Assembly: GCA_943788425.1 (NCBI GenBank)
Contig: CALSQF010000003.1
Coordinates: forward strand, 55,927 to 119,926
Length of the DNA stretch: 64,000 nucleotides
Origin: an uncultured Planktomarina sp.
GTDB lineage: Bacteria > Pseudomonadota > Alphaproteobacteria > Rhodobacterales > Rhodobacteraceae
Reading direction: 5' to 3'
The notes under the pieces are model-generated. The model was not told the origin of the DNA and ran no database searches. It saw nothing but the letters and a program-made list of their open reading frames with translations. The position numbers were made by a program, and so were the translations under genes. Shown in pieces: positions 1-8,360 of this stretch (position 1 is its first letter; every line of letters begins with the position of its first letter).

Positions 1-1338
1 GATTGCGCCTGGAATGAAGGCTCCGCGGAACAAGTCTAATGTTGAAACATCCAGGACAGGGCCCATCACTATAAGCATGATTGATGGGGGGATTAATATT
101 CCTAAAGTGCCCCCCGCGGTAATTGTTCCAGCTGCCAATTGGACATTGTAACCGGACCGGCTCATTGTTGCACCGGCCATAATGCCTAGTAGGGTAACTG
201 AAGCTCCCACAATGCCCGTAGCGGCCGCGAAAATTGTGGAAACGATCAGAACAGCTATGTAAAGTGAGCCCCGAATGCGTGACATAATCATTTGGATTGA
301 AGCAAACAGGCGCTCCATTAATCCTGCCGCTTCCATTACAATACCCATCAAAATAAATAGTGGCACTGCCATTAATTGATCGTTTAGCATGGTGGAATTA
401 GTGTTTAGTGTCATCAAAAGGGTGGTCAATTTAAAATTTGATCCCCAGATTCCAAATACAAATGCTAAAAAAATTAATGTGAACGAAATTGGAAAACCAA
501 TAAATATCACAAAGAGCATCGCGCCCAGCATAATTAGTCCGATGGTCGGTTTTGATAGTCCGGGGCCTTCTGCAATTAGTCCAGAAAACCAATCCGTGAG
601 TGGTAGAGAATTTGGGTAGAAAACTGATATCACGATTGCGCCAACGATAATGAAGTATGGTACTAATAATTTAACAAAGATTGCCTCACGCTCTTTGCCC
701 ATTTTGTGAAAAGCGCGAAATAATTCTGGAAATCCTTGCAGCAACAGCAAAAGTCCCCCAACTGGCATAGCTAAGCGAGCGGGCCAAAGGACTGGCCCCC
801 AGGTGCTGTCAAACGCAGTTTCGCCAGAATTGTAGGCTACAAGCCAGTATTGTGATGTAATTATAGTAAAGAAAATCATCGATGGAATGAAGAATGCCAT
901 GTACGCTAAAGCATCAACCGTCGCTTGCGTTTTATCAGACCAGTTTCGATAAATAAAATCAGCCCGAATATGTACACCACGCATTAAACCATATCCCGCT
1001 GCACCCATAAACAGTACGCCGGCAATCATACGGCTGATATCGTATGCAAAAACCGTTGGGCCTAACCCTATATTTCGAGCTAGCTCATCCCATCCATAGC
1101 CGGACATGATTGCAAAAGAGTTACGAGCAATCACCTCAAAAACGACTACTCCGATTAACGGAACCATAAGTAAGCACAAAAGCTTGCCTGCCCAATCGTT
1201 GGTAATATCGATTGCTGCAGTAATTGGCTTCTGCCAAGGCGTCATGCCATCTGGTGTTTCCCCAGGTCGTTCCGCCCGACGCTCAGCAATTAGCTCATCG
1301 GCTATTTCCAGCTTTTTTGGATCAACTTCTTCAGCCAT
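1..1338 (-). CDS. dctQM: Fused TRAP transporter permease, DctQ-DctM (partial)
   Basis: Membrane permease of a tripartite ATP-independent periplasmic (TRAP) transporter, which drives uptake of an organic acid with an ion gradient. The frame is open from an ATG at 1338 (preceded by GGAGGG) to the window edge, 446 codons, so the C-terminus is missing. Residues about 30-250 form a DctQ-like small permease with four hydrophobic helices. From about residue 260 the DctM-like part begins (GLIMLGAMLFVIFIGFPISF), and it includes the conserved AAATGIVGASVTLLGIMA and TAGGTLGILIPPSIML stretches. Both subunits are thus fused in one chain, as in SiaQM-type systems. It lies 119 bases downstream of the binding-protein gene in the same direction. 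Its base composition is clearly A+T-richer than the rest of the window. Substrate unknown. Confidence 0.9.
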   Translation of the reverse strand, partial: MAEEVDPKKLEIADELIAERRAERPGETPDGMTPWQKPITAAIDITNDWAGKLLCLLMVPLIGVVVFEVIARNSFAIMSGYGWDELARNIGLGPTVFAYDISRMIAGVLFMGAAGYGLMRGVHIRADFIYRNWSDKTQATVDALAYMAFFIPSMIFFTIITSQYWLVAYNSGETAFDSTWGPVLWPARLAMPVGGLLLLLQGFPELFRAFHKMGKEREAIFVKLLVPYFIIVGAIVISVFYPNSLPLTDWFSGLIAEGPGLSKPTIGLIMLGAMLFVIFIGFPISFTLIFLAFVFGIWGSNFKLTTLLMTLNTNSTMLNDQLMAVPLFILMGIVMEAAGLMERLFASIQMIMSRIRGSLYIAVLIVSTIFAAATGIVGASVTLLGIMAGATMSRSGYNVQLAAGTITAGGTLGILIPPSIMLIVMGPVLDVSTLDLFRGAFIPGAI

Positions 1339-1422
1339 CCGGCCCTCCCATGGGTTTTATTCTCAGAAATTTTTCTAATTTCTTCTTGTGAAAACTTTTA
1401 TATAAAATGCTTTCAAAAGAAG

Positions 1423-1450
1423 AAATACGAGGCCGTTTGGCCTCGTATTT
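1423..1450. terminator. Perfect 12-bp hairpin between dctP and dctQM
   Basis: The arms AAATACGAGGCC and GGCCTCGTATTT are perfectly complementary around a GTTT loop. The hairpin begins 7 bases after the dctP stop. It probably acts as an attenuator or as a 3' stabiliser of the dctP transcript, giving more binding protein than permease. Confidence 0.7.
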
Positions 1451-1457
1451 TTATGTT

Positions 1458-2570
1458 TTACTTCAAGCTATCAGCGTGTGCCTTGCCTAGGGCAGCGTTT
1501 GAAGCCTGTGCGCCAGCCCAGAAGGGAACCGCAACGTCTGCAAAGTCTTTCTGAGACTGCCAAACTTCAGCAAAGAATTCGTTTTCTGCAGCACCTTTTT
1601 CAAGGAGCGCCTTCGCAGCACCCATGTATGCTGGGAAATAATCCGCTGGAGTATCATGCAAGATAACGCCGTGGTTGTCTGTGAGATCTTTAAGCGCTTT
1701 TCCGTTTGCAAGGATACGATATGACATTGACTTTGATAGAGAAGCATTAGCAGCTACTTCAAGGGCTTTTTTCTCGGTATCGGTCAGGGCATCATAGAAG
1801 TCTCCGTTTACATACAGGTCAGCATTAACCACGACCTGGTGAAGACCCTGCAGGTAGTAATGCTTCAGAACTTTTTGAAATCCAAAAGCCATATCTGCCA
1901 CTGGGCAGCACCATTCAGCTGCGTCGATTGTGCCTTTTTCCAAAGCGGGGAGGATGTCGCCTCCACCCATCGCTACAGAGGCGACGCCGATGTCTTTATA
2001 AGCTTGACCAACCATGCCTGGAGGGGCGCGGAAACGGTATTTGCGGAAGTCGTCCATGGAGGCAATTGGCTCAGAGAACCAACCTAGTGCTTCTGGACCC
2101 ACCGGTTGAAGCATGAAGCCTTTTACATTGACTCCCATTTCATCCCAAAGTTGGTCATACAATTCCTTGCCACCACCATATTGGAACCATGACAAGAACG
2201 ACAGTGCGTCCAGGCCAACGCCGGCGCCAGCTATGGGAGCACCAAAGAGGTTAGCAGCGACGTGTTTACCGCCCCAATAGTGTGTCCAAGCAAAGCCACC
2301 TTCAACCAGCCCTGCATCCACGGCATCCATAACATCTCTGGATCCCACCACTGCACCAGCAGCAAGAACTTCAAGCTTCAAAGATCCGCCAGTCAAGGCA
2401 TAGACATCTTCACCAAAGTCCCTAACCATTTTAATCTCGTCACCAGTGGTTGGTAAGACTGATTGAATGCGCAGTACTTTTGTATGACCATCGGCAAACG
2501 CCGCTGGCGCAAAAGCCAAGCTGGCTACAGTAATAGCAGCTGTCTTGGCAAGTGTTTTCAGGTTAAACAT
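1458..2570 (-). CDS. dctP: TRAP transporter substrate-binding protein (DctP/TakP-like)
   Basis: Periplasmic solute receptor of the TRAP system, 370 residues, typical for the family. A signal peptide is visible (MFNLKTLAKTAAITVASLAF, then APAAFADG, with cleavage after an AxA). The mature protein starts with a beta strand (VLRIQSVLP). The central RFRAPPGMVGQAYKDIGVAS and LPALEKGTIDAAEWCCPVAD segments correspond to the ligand-contacting arginine region and the DctP signature; their layout is closest to TakP, which binds 2-oxoacids. A GGAGG ribosome site precedes the ATG. It is the first gene of the transporter operon. The ligand cannot be decided from sequence alone. Confidence 0.9.
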   Translation of the reverse strand: MFNLKTLAKTAAITVASLAFAPAAFADGHTKVLRIQSVLPTTGDEIKMVRDFGEDVYALTGGSLKLEVLAAGAVVGSRDVMDAVDAGLVEGGFAWTHYWGGKHVAANLFGAPIAGAGVGLDALSFLSWFQYGGGKELYDQLWDEMGVNVKGFMLQPVGPEALGWFSEPIASMDDFRKYRFRAPPGMVGQAYKDIGVASVAMGGGDILPALEKGTIDAAEWCCPVADMAFGFQKVLKHYYLQGLHQVVVNADLYVNGDFYDALTDTEKKALEVAANASLSKSMSYRILANGKALKDLTDNHGVILHDTPADYFPAYMGAAKALLEKGAAENEFFAEVWQSQKDFADVAVPFWAGAQASNAALGKAHADSLK

Positions 2571-2688
2571 TTAAGTTTTCCTCCCTTATGTTGTACCTTC
2601 ATTGTCTTGTTTTGGACCCGGGCCGAAGGCACACCATCGGGTCGTAGAGTATTGGCTTCATCTTTATGCCGCCAAATCCCAATTCTTT

Positions 2689-3357
2689 TTAGTGGCTTTT
2701 GCTGATCTCCCAGCCTTCCACGAGCCCCAAAAGGGGCCCCACTCCATGGTTAATGTCGAAAAAGCCACGGAACATCATTTCACCGGCAACGTAGAGTAGT
2801 ACAATCAGTCCCAACCAGGATATCCATGGATAATTTGTAAGCAACTTCATAATCAAAGTCGCCGCGAATGCCATGAGTACGATCGCCAATCCCAGACCAA
2901 AAATCAAGATTTGTTTGTCGCCATCGGCAATTGCCGCCACGGCGAGAACATTGTCGAGCGACATGGAGACATCTGCAATCGTGATTGAGATCAGGGCGCC
3001 GGCCATGGTTTTTTGTGGCGCTCCTGTGTAGCCCTGCTCAAGATCACCGGCGGTCAGCATCGCCTCCTGCGCATCTCGCTCGAGACCCTCGCGGATTTCT
3101 TGAAACAGACGCCAGCATACCCAAAAAAGCAGCACGGAGCCAATGAACAATATGCCGGGTATACCGAGAAGGGTTGTTGCGATCACGGCAAATACAATCC
3201 GCAGGACAGCCGCAATCACCATACCGTACAAAATAGCGCGTTTGCGCAATTCTGGAGAGAGGCCAGCCGCAGCCATACCGATGATCAAAGCATTGTCACC
3301 TGACAGGATCAAATCCGCGATTATGATTTGACCATAGGCCATTGCAGTATCAAACAT
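2689..3357 (-). CDS. TerC family integral membrane protein
   Basis: Inner-membrane protein of the TerC/YjbE family (222 residues), whose members export or handle metal ions such as manganese and were first found in tellurite resistance loci. The two family signatures with membrane-embedded acidic residues are present: DLILSGDNALIIG near residue 16 and IADVSMSLDNVLAVAAIAD in the second half. About six or seven hydrophobic helices can be drawn. The gene lies 33 bases downstream of the GMC oxidoreductase gene on the same strand. No manganese riboswitch (yybP-ykoY type) is visible in that short gap. The exact substrate is inference. Confidence 0.88.
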   Translation of the reverse strand: MFDTAMAYGQIIIADLILSGDNALIIGMAAAGLSPELRKRAILYGMVIAAVLRIVFAVIATTLLGIPGILFIGSVLLFWVCWRLFQEIREGLERDAQEAMLTAGDLEQGYTGAPQKTMAGALISITIADVSMSLDNVLAVAAIADGDKQILIFGLGLAIVLMAFAATLIMKLLTNYPWISWLGLIVLLYVAGEMMFRGFFDINHGVGPLLGLVEGWEISKSH

Positions 3358-3390
3358 TCTGGGCTTCCTTAGTTAGATGAATAGAGCGGC

Positions 3391-4992
3391 TCAACGGGCG
3401 TCCTCCAAAATCATATCCGACAGTTTTTCACCAATCATGATCGCCGGAGCATTTGTGTTGCCAGAGGTGATCGTGGGCATGATGGAGCAATCAGCGACGC
3501 GCAGACCTTTTAGGCCCCGCACTTTCAAACGTGCATCGACAACGGCCAAGTCATCCTGACCCATTTTGCAGGTGCCCGTTGGATGATAGATTGTCACGCT
3601 ATTGTCGCGGGCCCAATTCAATGTTGCGTCATAATCGTCCATGTCGATCTTTGACCCGGGGATAAATTCTTCGATGATATGTGATTTCAATGGCTCAAAC
3701 TGCGCAATGCGGCGCGCTATTTGGATGCCCTTCACGATGGTGTCTTGATCGAGTTTTGTGGCCAAGTAATTGGGGTGAATGGCTGGGTGATCCCGCCAAT
3801 CTGCGGATTTTAACTCGAGATGACCCGTGCTTTCCGGGCGCAATTGCAGCACGGAGGCGGTGAAGGCCGAAAACTTATGCGGCCCATCAGCCGGCGCAGA
3901 GGCGCTGAACGGTTGGATATGAAACTGAATATCTGGTGTTGCCAGCATCGGATCTGTTTTCAAAAAACCGGTGCCAAGACTGGCGGCCATAGTCATTGGT
4001 CCGGTTTGGCTTATGGCGTATTGCAAGGCGATCAGGCCCTGTTTGAAAATATTATTGGTCTCGATGTTTATGGTTGAAAGATTTGTTTTGAAAACCGGCC
4101 GTGCTTGCAGATGATCTTGCAGATTTTTTCCAACGCCTGGCAGATCGCAGATCGGCTCGATCCCCTTTGCTTTCAGTTCCTGTGCGTCGCCAATGCCTGA
4201 GAGCATGAGAATTTGCGGTGAACCGATGGCGCCCGCGCTCAAGATCACTTCCCGGCGGGCGCGGATGGTTTGGCTTTGGCCTTTGATATTGGCAACAACG
4301 CCCTTGGCCTCACCCTGTTCAACCAGCAGTCTCTCGACCTGCGCATGGGTGATAATGGTGAGGTTTTTGCGATTGCGCGCGGGTTTTAGATAGGCCACCG
4401 CGCTGGAGCAGCGCCGCCCTTTGTCCAGGGTCAGTTGGAAATACCCCACCCCTTCTTGATCTGAACTGTTGTAATCGGGATTGCGTTTATATCCAGCGCC
4501 GACGGCGGCATCGAGCCATTTGTCTACGATTTCGCGCTTCAAACGGGTCGGGGATACGGACAGCGGACCGTCTGTGCCCCGCTCTGAATTCTCGGTGCCA
4601 TCGCCCTTCCAAGTTTCTGCGCGTTTGAAATAGGGCAGAACGTCTTCCCACGCCCAGCCAGTGTTGCCGAGTTGCCGCCAATGATTAAAATCTTCGGCTT
4701 GCCCGCGCACATAGAGTAGGCCGTTGATCGAGCTGCAGCCCCCTAACACCCGACCCCGCGGCCAGGGAATATCCCGGCCATTCAGTCCTGGATCGCTTTC
4801 CGTACGATAGCGCCAATCTGTTTTGGGGTTGTCCATCGTTTTGAAATAACCAACCGGGATGTGGATCCATGGATTGGTGTCGCGCCCACCCGCTTCGAGC
4901 AGAGCCACAGAGTATTTTGCATCTGCCGACAGCCGGTTTGCCAGCGCACAGCCGGCGGATCCCGCTCCAATTATTACAAAGTCAAACTCCAA
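3391..4992 (-). CDS. GMC family FAD-dependent oxidoreductase (choline/alcohol dehydrogenase-like)
   Basis: Glucose-methanol-choline oxidoreductase, which oxidises an alcohol using bound FAD. The N-terminal dinucleotide-binding motif (FDFVIIGAGSAGCALANRLS) opens the protein. GMC signature 1 appears as PRGRVLGGCSSINGLLYVRG and signature 2 as GAIGSPQILMLSGIG. The C-terminal active-site region is YHPTGTCKMG, then TNAPAIMIGEK. The frame stays open up to 5169, but the added 59 residues are not family-like and would run across the divergent iclR start. The TTG at 4992 with GGAG just upstream gives the family-typical start M-E-F-D-F and 533 residues. Divergent from an IclR regulator, its likely controller. 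Substrate unknown. Confidence 0.88.
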   Translation of the reverse strand: MEFDFVIIGAGSAGCALANRLSADAKYSVALLEAGGRDTNPWIHIPVGYFKTMDNPKTDWRYRTESDPGLNGRDIPWPRGRVLGGCSSINGLLYVRGQAEDFNHWRQLGNTGWAWEDVLPYFKRAETWKGDGTENSERGTDGPLSVSPTRLKREIVDKWLDAAVGAGYKRNPDYNSSDQEGVGYFQLTLDKGRRCSSAVAYLKPARNRKNLTIITHAQVERLLVEQGEAKGVVANIKGQSQTIRARREVILSAGAIGSPQILMLSGIGDAQELKAKGIEPICDLPGVGKNLQDHLQARPVFKTNLSTINIETNNIFKQGLIALQYAISQTGPMTMAASLGTGFLKTDPMLATPDIQFHIQPFSASAPADGPHKFSAFTASVLQLRPESTGHLELKSADWRDHPAIHPNYLATKLDQDTIVKGIQIARRIAQFEPLKSHIIEEFIPGSKIDMDDYDATLNWARDNSVTIYHPTGTCKMGQDDLAVVDARLKVRGLKGLRVADCSIMPTITSGNTNAPAIMIGEKLSDMILEDAR

Positions 4993-5025
4993 GCCAGCTC
5001 CATCATCAAAAAATGAGACTTTTAT

Positions 5026-5041
5026 TCTCGTTTTTTCGAGA
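5026..5041. promoter_or_regulatory. Inverted repeat in the GMC/iclR divergent promoter
   Basis: TCTCG-TTTTTT-CGAGA forms a perfect 5-bp inverted repeat in the 143-base gap between the divergent starts. Its position suits an operator for the IclR-family regulator. IclR sites are usually short imperfect palindromes, so this is a candidate only. Confidence 0.35.
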
Positions 5042-5135
5042 TTTATGTTACTATGCAGGAAAGATGAGATTCGGCAATATAATTTTGCATGGGTGCGATG
5101 CGAAGTTTGGGTCGAGAGGGTGAAGTGAGAAGACA

Positions 5136-5891
5136 ATGGAAGATCGTATTCCAACGAATTTACGCACATTGCTGATCCTGGAGGTTTTGGGGACGTCTGA
5201 TCGTGCGCTGTCGCCCACTGAAATCAACAAATCGATTGGCCTGCCCAAGCAAACCATTCACCGCCTCTGCGCCAAGCTAGAGCGGGAGGGGTTTTTGGCC
5301 CGGGAAGAAGATGGCAAGAAACTGCGCCCAACGCGGCGCTCGCGGCTTATGGCATCGGGTCTTCTGCATGCCTCCCGTCATCATATCGCACGGCACCAGG
5401 TGATGCAAAGTGTGGCGGATGAAGTTGGCGAGACGGTCAACTTCGTGGTGCCCGACAGCAAAGGGATGATCTATGTCGATCGGGTCGAAACGGACTGGCC
5501 CTTTCGGGTGCAATTGCCTGTCGGGACCCATGTGCCGTTTCACTGTACGGCAAGCGGTAAAACCTTTCTGGCCAGCTTGGCACCAAAGGCGCGCCAAGCG
5601 ATGGTGCGCAGCTTGCAGCTCAAGGATTTAACGGCCAATACGCTGTGCACGGAAGACGCGCTTTTGGCCGAGCTCAAGCAAGTTGCGAAAAATGGCTATG
5701 CCTTCGACCGCGAGGAATTTTTCATCGGGATGGTGGCGATGGCCGTGCCAATTCTGGACGAACGCGGGCGCTATGTGGCGTCTTTGGCCTTTCATGGCCC
5801 GATACAGCGGTTGACCTATGAAGACGCCTGGTCAAAGCGGCAGGTTCTCATTGATGGCGCGCGCCTGATGCGCGACGTGTTATTTGAGTAA
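5136..5891 (+). CDS. IclR family transcriptional regulator
   Basis: DNA-binding regulator of 251 residues. The N-terminal winged helix-turn-helix (LSPTEINKSIGLPKQTIHRL, about residues 26-45) is followed by the IclR effector domain, with typical segments such as ETVNFVVPDSKGMIYVDRVE, LPVGTHVPFHCTASGKTFLA and YAFDREEFFIGMVAMAVPI. Members bind small organic acids and regulate adjacent catabolic genes. It is transcribed away from the GMC oxidoreductase gene, so it probably controls that gene and itself. The 3' end faces the convergent LacI regulator 37 bases away. Confidence 0.92.
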   Translation: MEDRIPTNLRTLLILEVLGTSDRALSPTEINKSIGLPKQTIHRLCAKLEREGFLAREEDGKKLRPTRRSRLMASGLLHASRHHIARHQVMQSVADEVGETVNFVVPDSKGMIYVDRVETDWPFRVQLPVGTHVPFHCTASGKTFLASLAPKARQAMVRSLQLKDLTANTLCTEDALLAELKQVAKNGYAFDREEFFIGMVAMAVPILDERGRYVASLAFHGPIQRLTYEDAWSKRQVLIDGARLMRDVLFE

Positions 5892-5928
5892 TGAACAGAC
5901 GCAGCCAGCCCTGTGACAAAGATCGGCT

Positions 5929-6942
5929 CTAGATCCGCGCAAGCGTCCCGCGATCGATGATGCTTGTCACCAGCTCGTGCCTCAGGATTTGCCCCGGCTC
6001 TTGATTGAGTAAAGCCAGCAACACCTCTGCTGCTTTGCGACCCATAGAGTGCTGAGGCACGCGCACGGTAGTCAGGCTGGGCGTGGTGACCCGTGCCAAT
6101 GAAATATCATCAAACCCGGTGATTGAAATATCGTCTGGCACGCGCAATCCTAACTTACGGGCTTGCAGCATGGCACCCACCGCCAGAACATCGCTGCCGC
6201 AAATCACCGCAGAGGGTTTGTCCGAGCTGGACAGCAGCTGCGCAAAGGCCGCCCCGGCCTCTTCAAAACTATATTTACACTCTTCAAGCCCTAAGAGTTG
6301 CGCATCGGTTTGGGCCGCGATTGCTTGTTTTATGCCAATGACGCGGGCGGTAGCGCGGTCGTTGCCCTCTCTGAGGCCGCAAATGACCGCCAGTTTCCGA
6401 TGCCCATGGGCCAAAACATGCGCCGTGATATCATGGCCTGATTTTTGATTGTCAAAGCCGACGCTCGGTGACTGACCTGTTTTTGGACAGCACCAAGCCA
6501 AGATATGCGGGATGGCGTGTTGTCTCAAGAAAGCTTGGGTTTTCTCGGGTCGTGCTGCCCCAATCAGCAATAATCCATCAGCCCCCTGTGACAGCAAAGA
6601 GCGAATGGATTTAAATTCTTGGTCTGGATCATAGTTTGAGCTGCCGACCAGCAGGGTCACACCGGCGGCGCTGAGCGTTTCTTGAAAGGCTTGCAGGCCG
6701 CTGGCGAACATCGCGTTGTCCATCGTCGGAATGATAGCACCAATCGTATTGGTGCGATTGCGTGCTAAAGCACGGCCGCCAAAATGGGGCAAGTAGCCGA
6801 GAGTCTCAATGGCATTTTGAATCCGCTGCCGGGTGGGCTCCGCCACTTTGTGGGGTGAATTGATGCAGCGTGAAATGGAAGCTGTCGACACGCCTGCCAA
6901 TGCGGCCACGTCTTCGAGGCTGGGGCGATTGCTGTCACGCAT
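5929..6942 (-). CDS. LacI family transcriptional regulator
   Basis: LacI/GalR-type regulator, 337 residues from the ATG at 6942. A longer frame from 7050 exists, but its extra 36 residues are not LacI-like and would read through the operator region. The helix-turn-helix is SLEDVAALAGVSTASISRCI at the N-terminus; the hinge and periplasmic-binding-protein-like core follow (NTIGAIIPTMDNAMFASGLQ, then CGSDVLAVGAMLQARKLGLR and TGFDDISLARVTTPSLTTVR). It is divergent from the hpsN-like operon, and two LacI-type palindromes lie between the two starts, so autoregulation and control of the sulfonate operon are likely. The effector is unknown; a pathway intermediate is a reasonable guess. Confidence 0.92.
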   Translation of the reverse strand: MRDSNRPSLEDVAALAGVSTASISRCINSPHKVAEPTRQRIQNAIETLGYLPHFGGRALARNRTNTIGAIIPTMDNAMFASGLQAFQETLSAAGVTLLVGSSNYDPDQEFKSIRSLLSQGADGLLLIGAARPEKTQAFLRQHAIPHILAWCCPKTGQSPSVGFDNQKSGHDITAHVLAHGHRKLAVICGLREGNDRATARVIGIKQAIAAQTDAQLLGLEECKYSFEEAGAAFAQLLSSSDKPSAVICGSDVLAVGAMLQARKLGLRVPDDISITGFDDISLARVTTPSLTTVRVPQHSMGRKAAEVLLALLNQEPGQILRHELVTSIIDRGTLARI

Positions 6943-6972
6943 GATAATTTCCCATTCGTTGTTCTTGATGAA

Positions 6973-7008
6973 TGTAAGCGCTTGCATAGTGTAATGCAAG
7001 CGCTTACA
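6973..7008. promoter_or_regulatory. Twin LacI-family operators
   Basis: The arms TGTAAGCGCTTGCAT (6973-6987) and ATGCAAGCGCTTACA (6994-7008) are perfect inverted copies separated by 6 bases. Each arm is itself a near-palindrome centred on the GC of AAGCGCTT, the classic LacI/GalR-family operator core. The two centres are 22 bases apart, about two helical turns, so two dimers could bind the same face. The hpsN start is about 40 bases away and any promoter in either direction must overlap these sites, which suits repression. Confidence 0.8.
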
Positions 7009-7049
7009 CAATGAGTCGAAAACACAAATAACTTCCAAGGATGTTTGCA

Positions 7050-8357
7050 ATGGCTCGGGTCTATCTCAAAAAATCTACAAAAACCGCCTCGACGGGCAGC
7101 GATGATGTTCGCGCAACAGTCATGGGAATTCTCAATGACATCGAAACGGGGGGTGACGCGGTTGCGCTTGAATATGCGGCAAAATTTGACGGGTATGATG
7201 GAAATTTGATTTTGACCGAGGCGGAAATCCAAGCGGCTTGTGATTTGGTGCCAGAAAAGCTGAAGCAAGATATTCAATTTGCCCATGCCAATGTGAAACG
7301 CTTCGCCGAAGCGCAGCGCGGTACGATTACTGATTTTGAGACAGAAATCGTGCCGGGCTTGATTGCGGGGCAAAAGAGTATTCCTTGCAATGCGGCTGGC
7401 TGCTACATCCCAGGTGGGCGTTATAGCCATATCGCCAGTGCAATCATGACTGTAACTACAGCCAAGGTGGCCGGTTGCCAGCATATCACCGCCTGTTCGC
7501 CCCCTGCCAAAGACGCTGGAGTCGCGCCTGCGATTATCTACGCGGCCCATCACTGCGGCGCAGATAAGATTTTGGCCATGGGCGGGGTGCAGGGCGTGGC
7601 TTCGATGACTTTTGGACTGTTTGGCCTGCCAGAGGCGGATATTATCGTGGGGCCGGGCAATCAGTTCGTGGCCGAGGCTAAACGCATTTTGTTTGGCCGT
7701 GTTGGTATTGATATGATTGCTGGTCCAACCGACAGCTTGGTGATCGCCGACGGCACAGCAGATGCGGAAATTGTTGCCGCCGATTTGGTTGGCCAAGCGG
7801 AACACGGGTATAATTCACCGGTTTGGCTGGTGACAGATGATGAGCCGTTGGCGCAAAAAGTCTTGGAAATTGTTCCTAGCTTGATTGCGGATTTGCCTGA
7901 GCTTAATCGGATCAATGCGGAAGCGGCCTGGCGTGATTACGCAGAAGTTATTCTCTGTGAGGATCGAGAAGAAATGGCTGCCACCTCCGATGAATATGCG
8001 CCAGAGCATTTGACCGTTCAGGCCGATGATTTGGATTGGTGGCTTGATCGTTTGAGCTGTTATGGCTCTTTGTTCCTTGGTGAGGAAACCACTGTTGCCT
8101 ATGGCGACAAAGCCTCGGGTCCGAACCATTGCTTGCCCACCTCGCGTTCGGCCAAATACACTGGTGGATTGTCCGTGCATAAATACATGAAATTGGTCAC
8201 TTGGCAGCGTGCCACCCGCGATGGCGCCAAAGATGTGGCCATTGCCACTGCACGCATTTCCCGGCTTGAGGGCATGGAAGGCCATGCGCGCACCGCGGAT
8301 ATTCGTTTGGCGAAATATTATCCGGGTGAAAACTTTGATCTGTCAGCGCAGGGTTAA
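7050..8357 (+). CDS. hpsN: HpsN-type sulfopropanediol 3-dehydrogenase (histidinol dehydrogenase family)
   Basis: NAD-dependent zinc enzyme of the histidinol dehydrogenase fold, 435 residues. The family residues are in place: GPGNQFVAEAKR, GPTDSLVIAD, QAEHGYNSPVW (zinc ligand region) and YAPEHLTVQ (catalytic Glu-His). Two things argue for HpsN, which oxidises (R)-2,3-dihydroxypropanesulfonate to sulfolactate, rather than for histidine biosynthesis: no other his gene is nearby, and the sulfopyruvate decarboxylase genes follow in the same operon. The C-terminal YTGGLSVHKYMKLVTWQRAT resembles roseobacter HpsN-like proteins as I remember them. An upstream ATG at 7041 exists, but AAGGA at 7037-7041 is spaced correctly for 7050. 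First gene of the operon, divergent from lacI. Confidence 0.82.
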   Translation: MARVYLKKSTKTASTGSDDVRATVMGILNDIETGGDAVALEYAAKFDGYDGNLILTEAEIQAACDLVPEKLKQDIQFAHANVKRFAEAQRGTITDFETEIVPGLIAGQKSIPCNAAGCYIPGGRYSHIASAIMTVTTAKVAGCQHITACSPPAKDAGVAPAIIYAAHHCGADKILAMGGVQGVASMTFGLFGLPEADIIVGPGNQFVAEAKRILFGRVGIDMIAGPTDSLVIADGTADAEIVAADLVGQAEHGYNSPVWLVTDDEPLAQKVLEIVPSLIADLPELNRINAEAAWRDYAEVILCEDREEMAATSDEYAPEHLTVQADDLDWWLDRLSCYGSLFLGEETTVAYGDKASGPNHCLPTSRSAKYTGGLSVHKYMKLVTWQRATRDGAKDVAIATARISRLEGMEGHARTADIRLAKYYPGENFDLSAQG

Positions 8358-8360
8358 TCG

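Noticed and set aside
1-2570. The TRAP transporter as the DHPS uptake system (HpsKLM)
   Set aside because: It is separated from the hps-like operon by terC, GMC oxidoreductase and two regulators, and has a fused DctQM and a TakP-like receptor; no direct evidence links them.
6765-7805. 346-codon open frame antisense to lacI/hpsN
   Set aside because: Composition and translation look like a shadow of hpsN; it overlaps the lacI start and the operators and has no recognisable domain.
7050-8357. Annotation as biosynthetic histidinol dehydrogenase HisD
   Set aside because: No his neighbours; operon partners are sulfopyruvate decarboxylase subunits and alcohol dehydrogenases.
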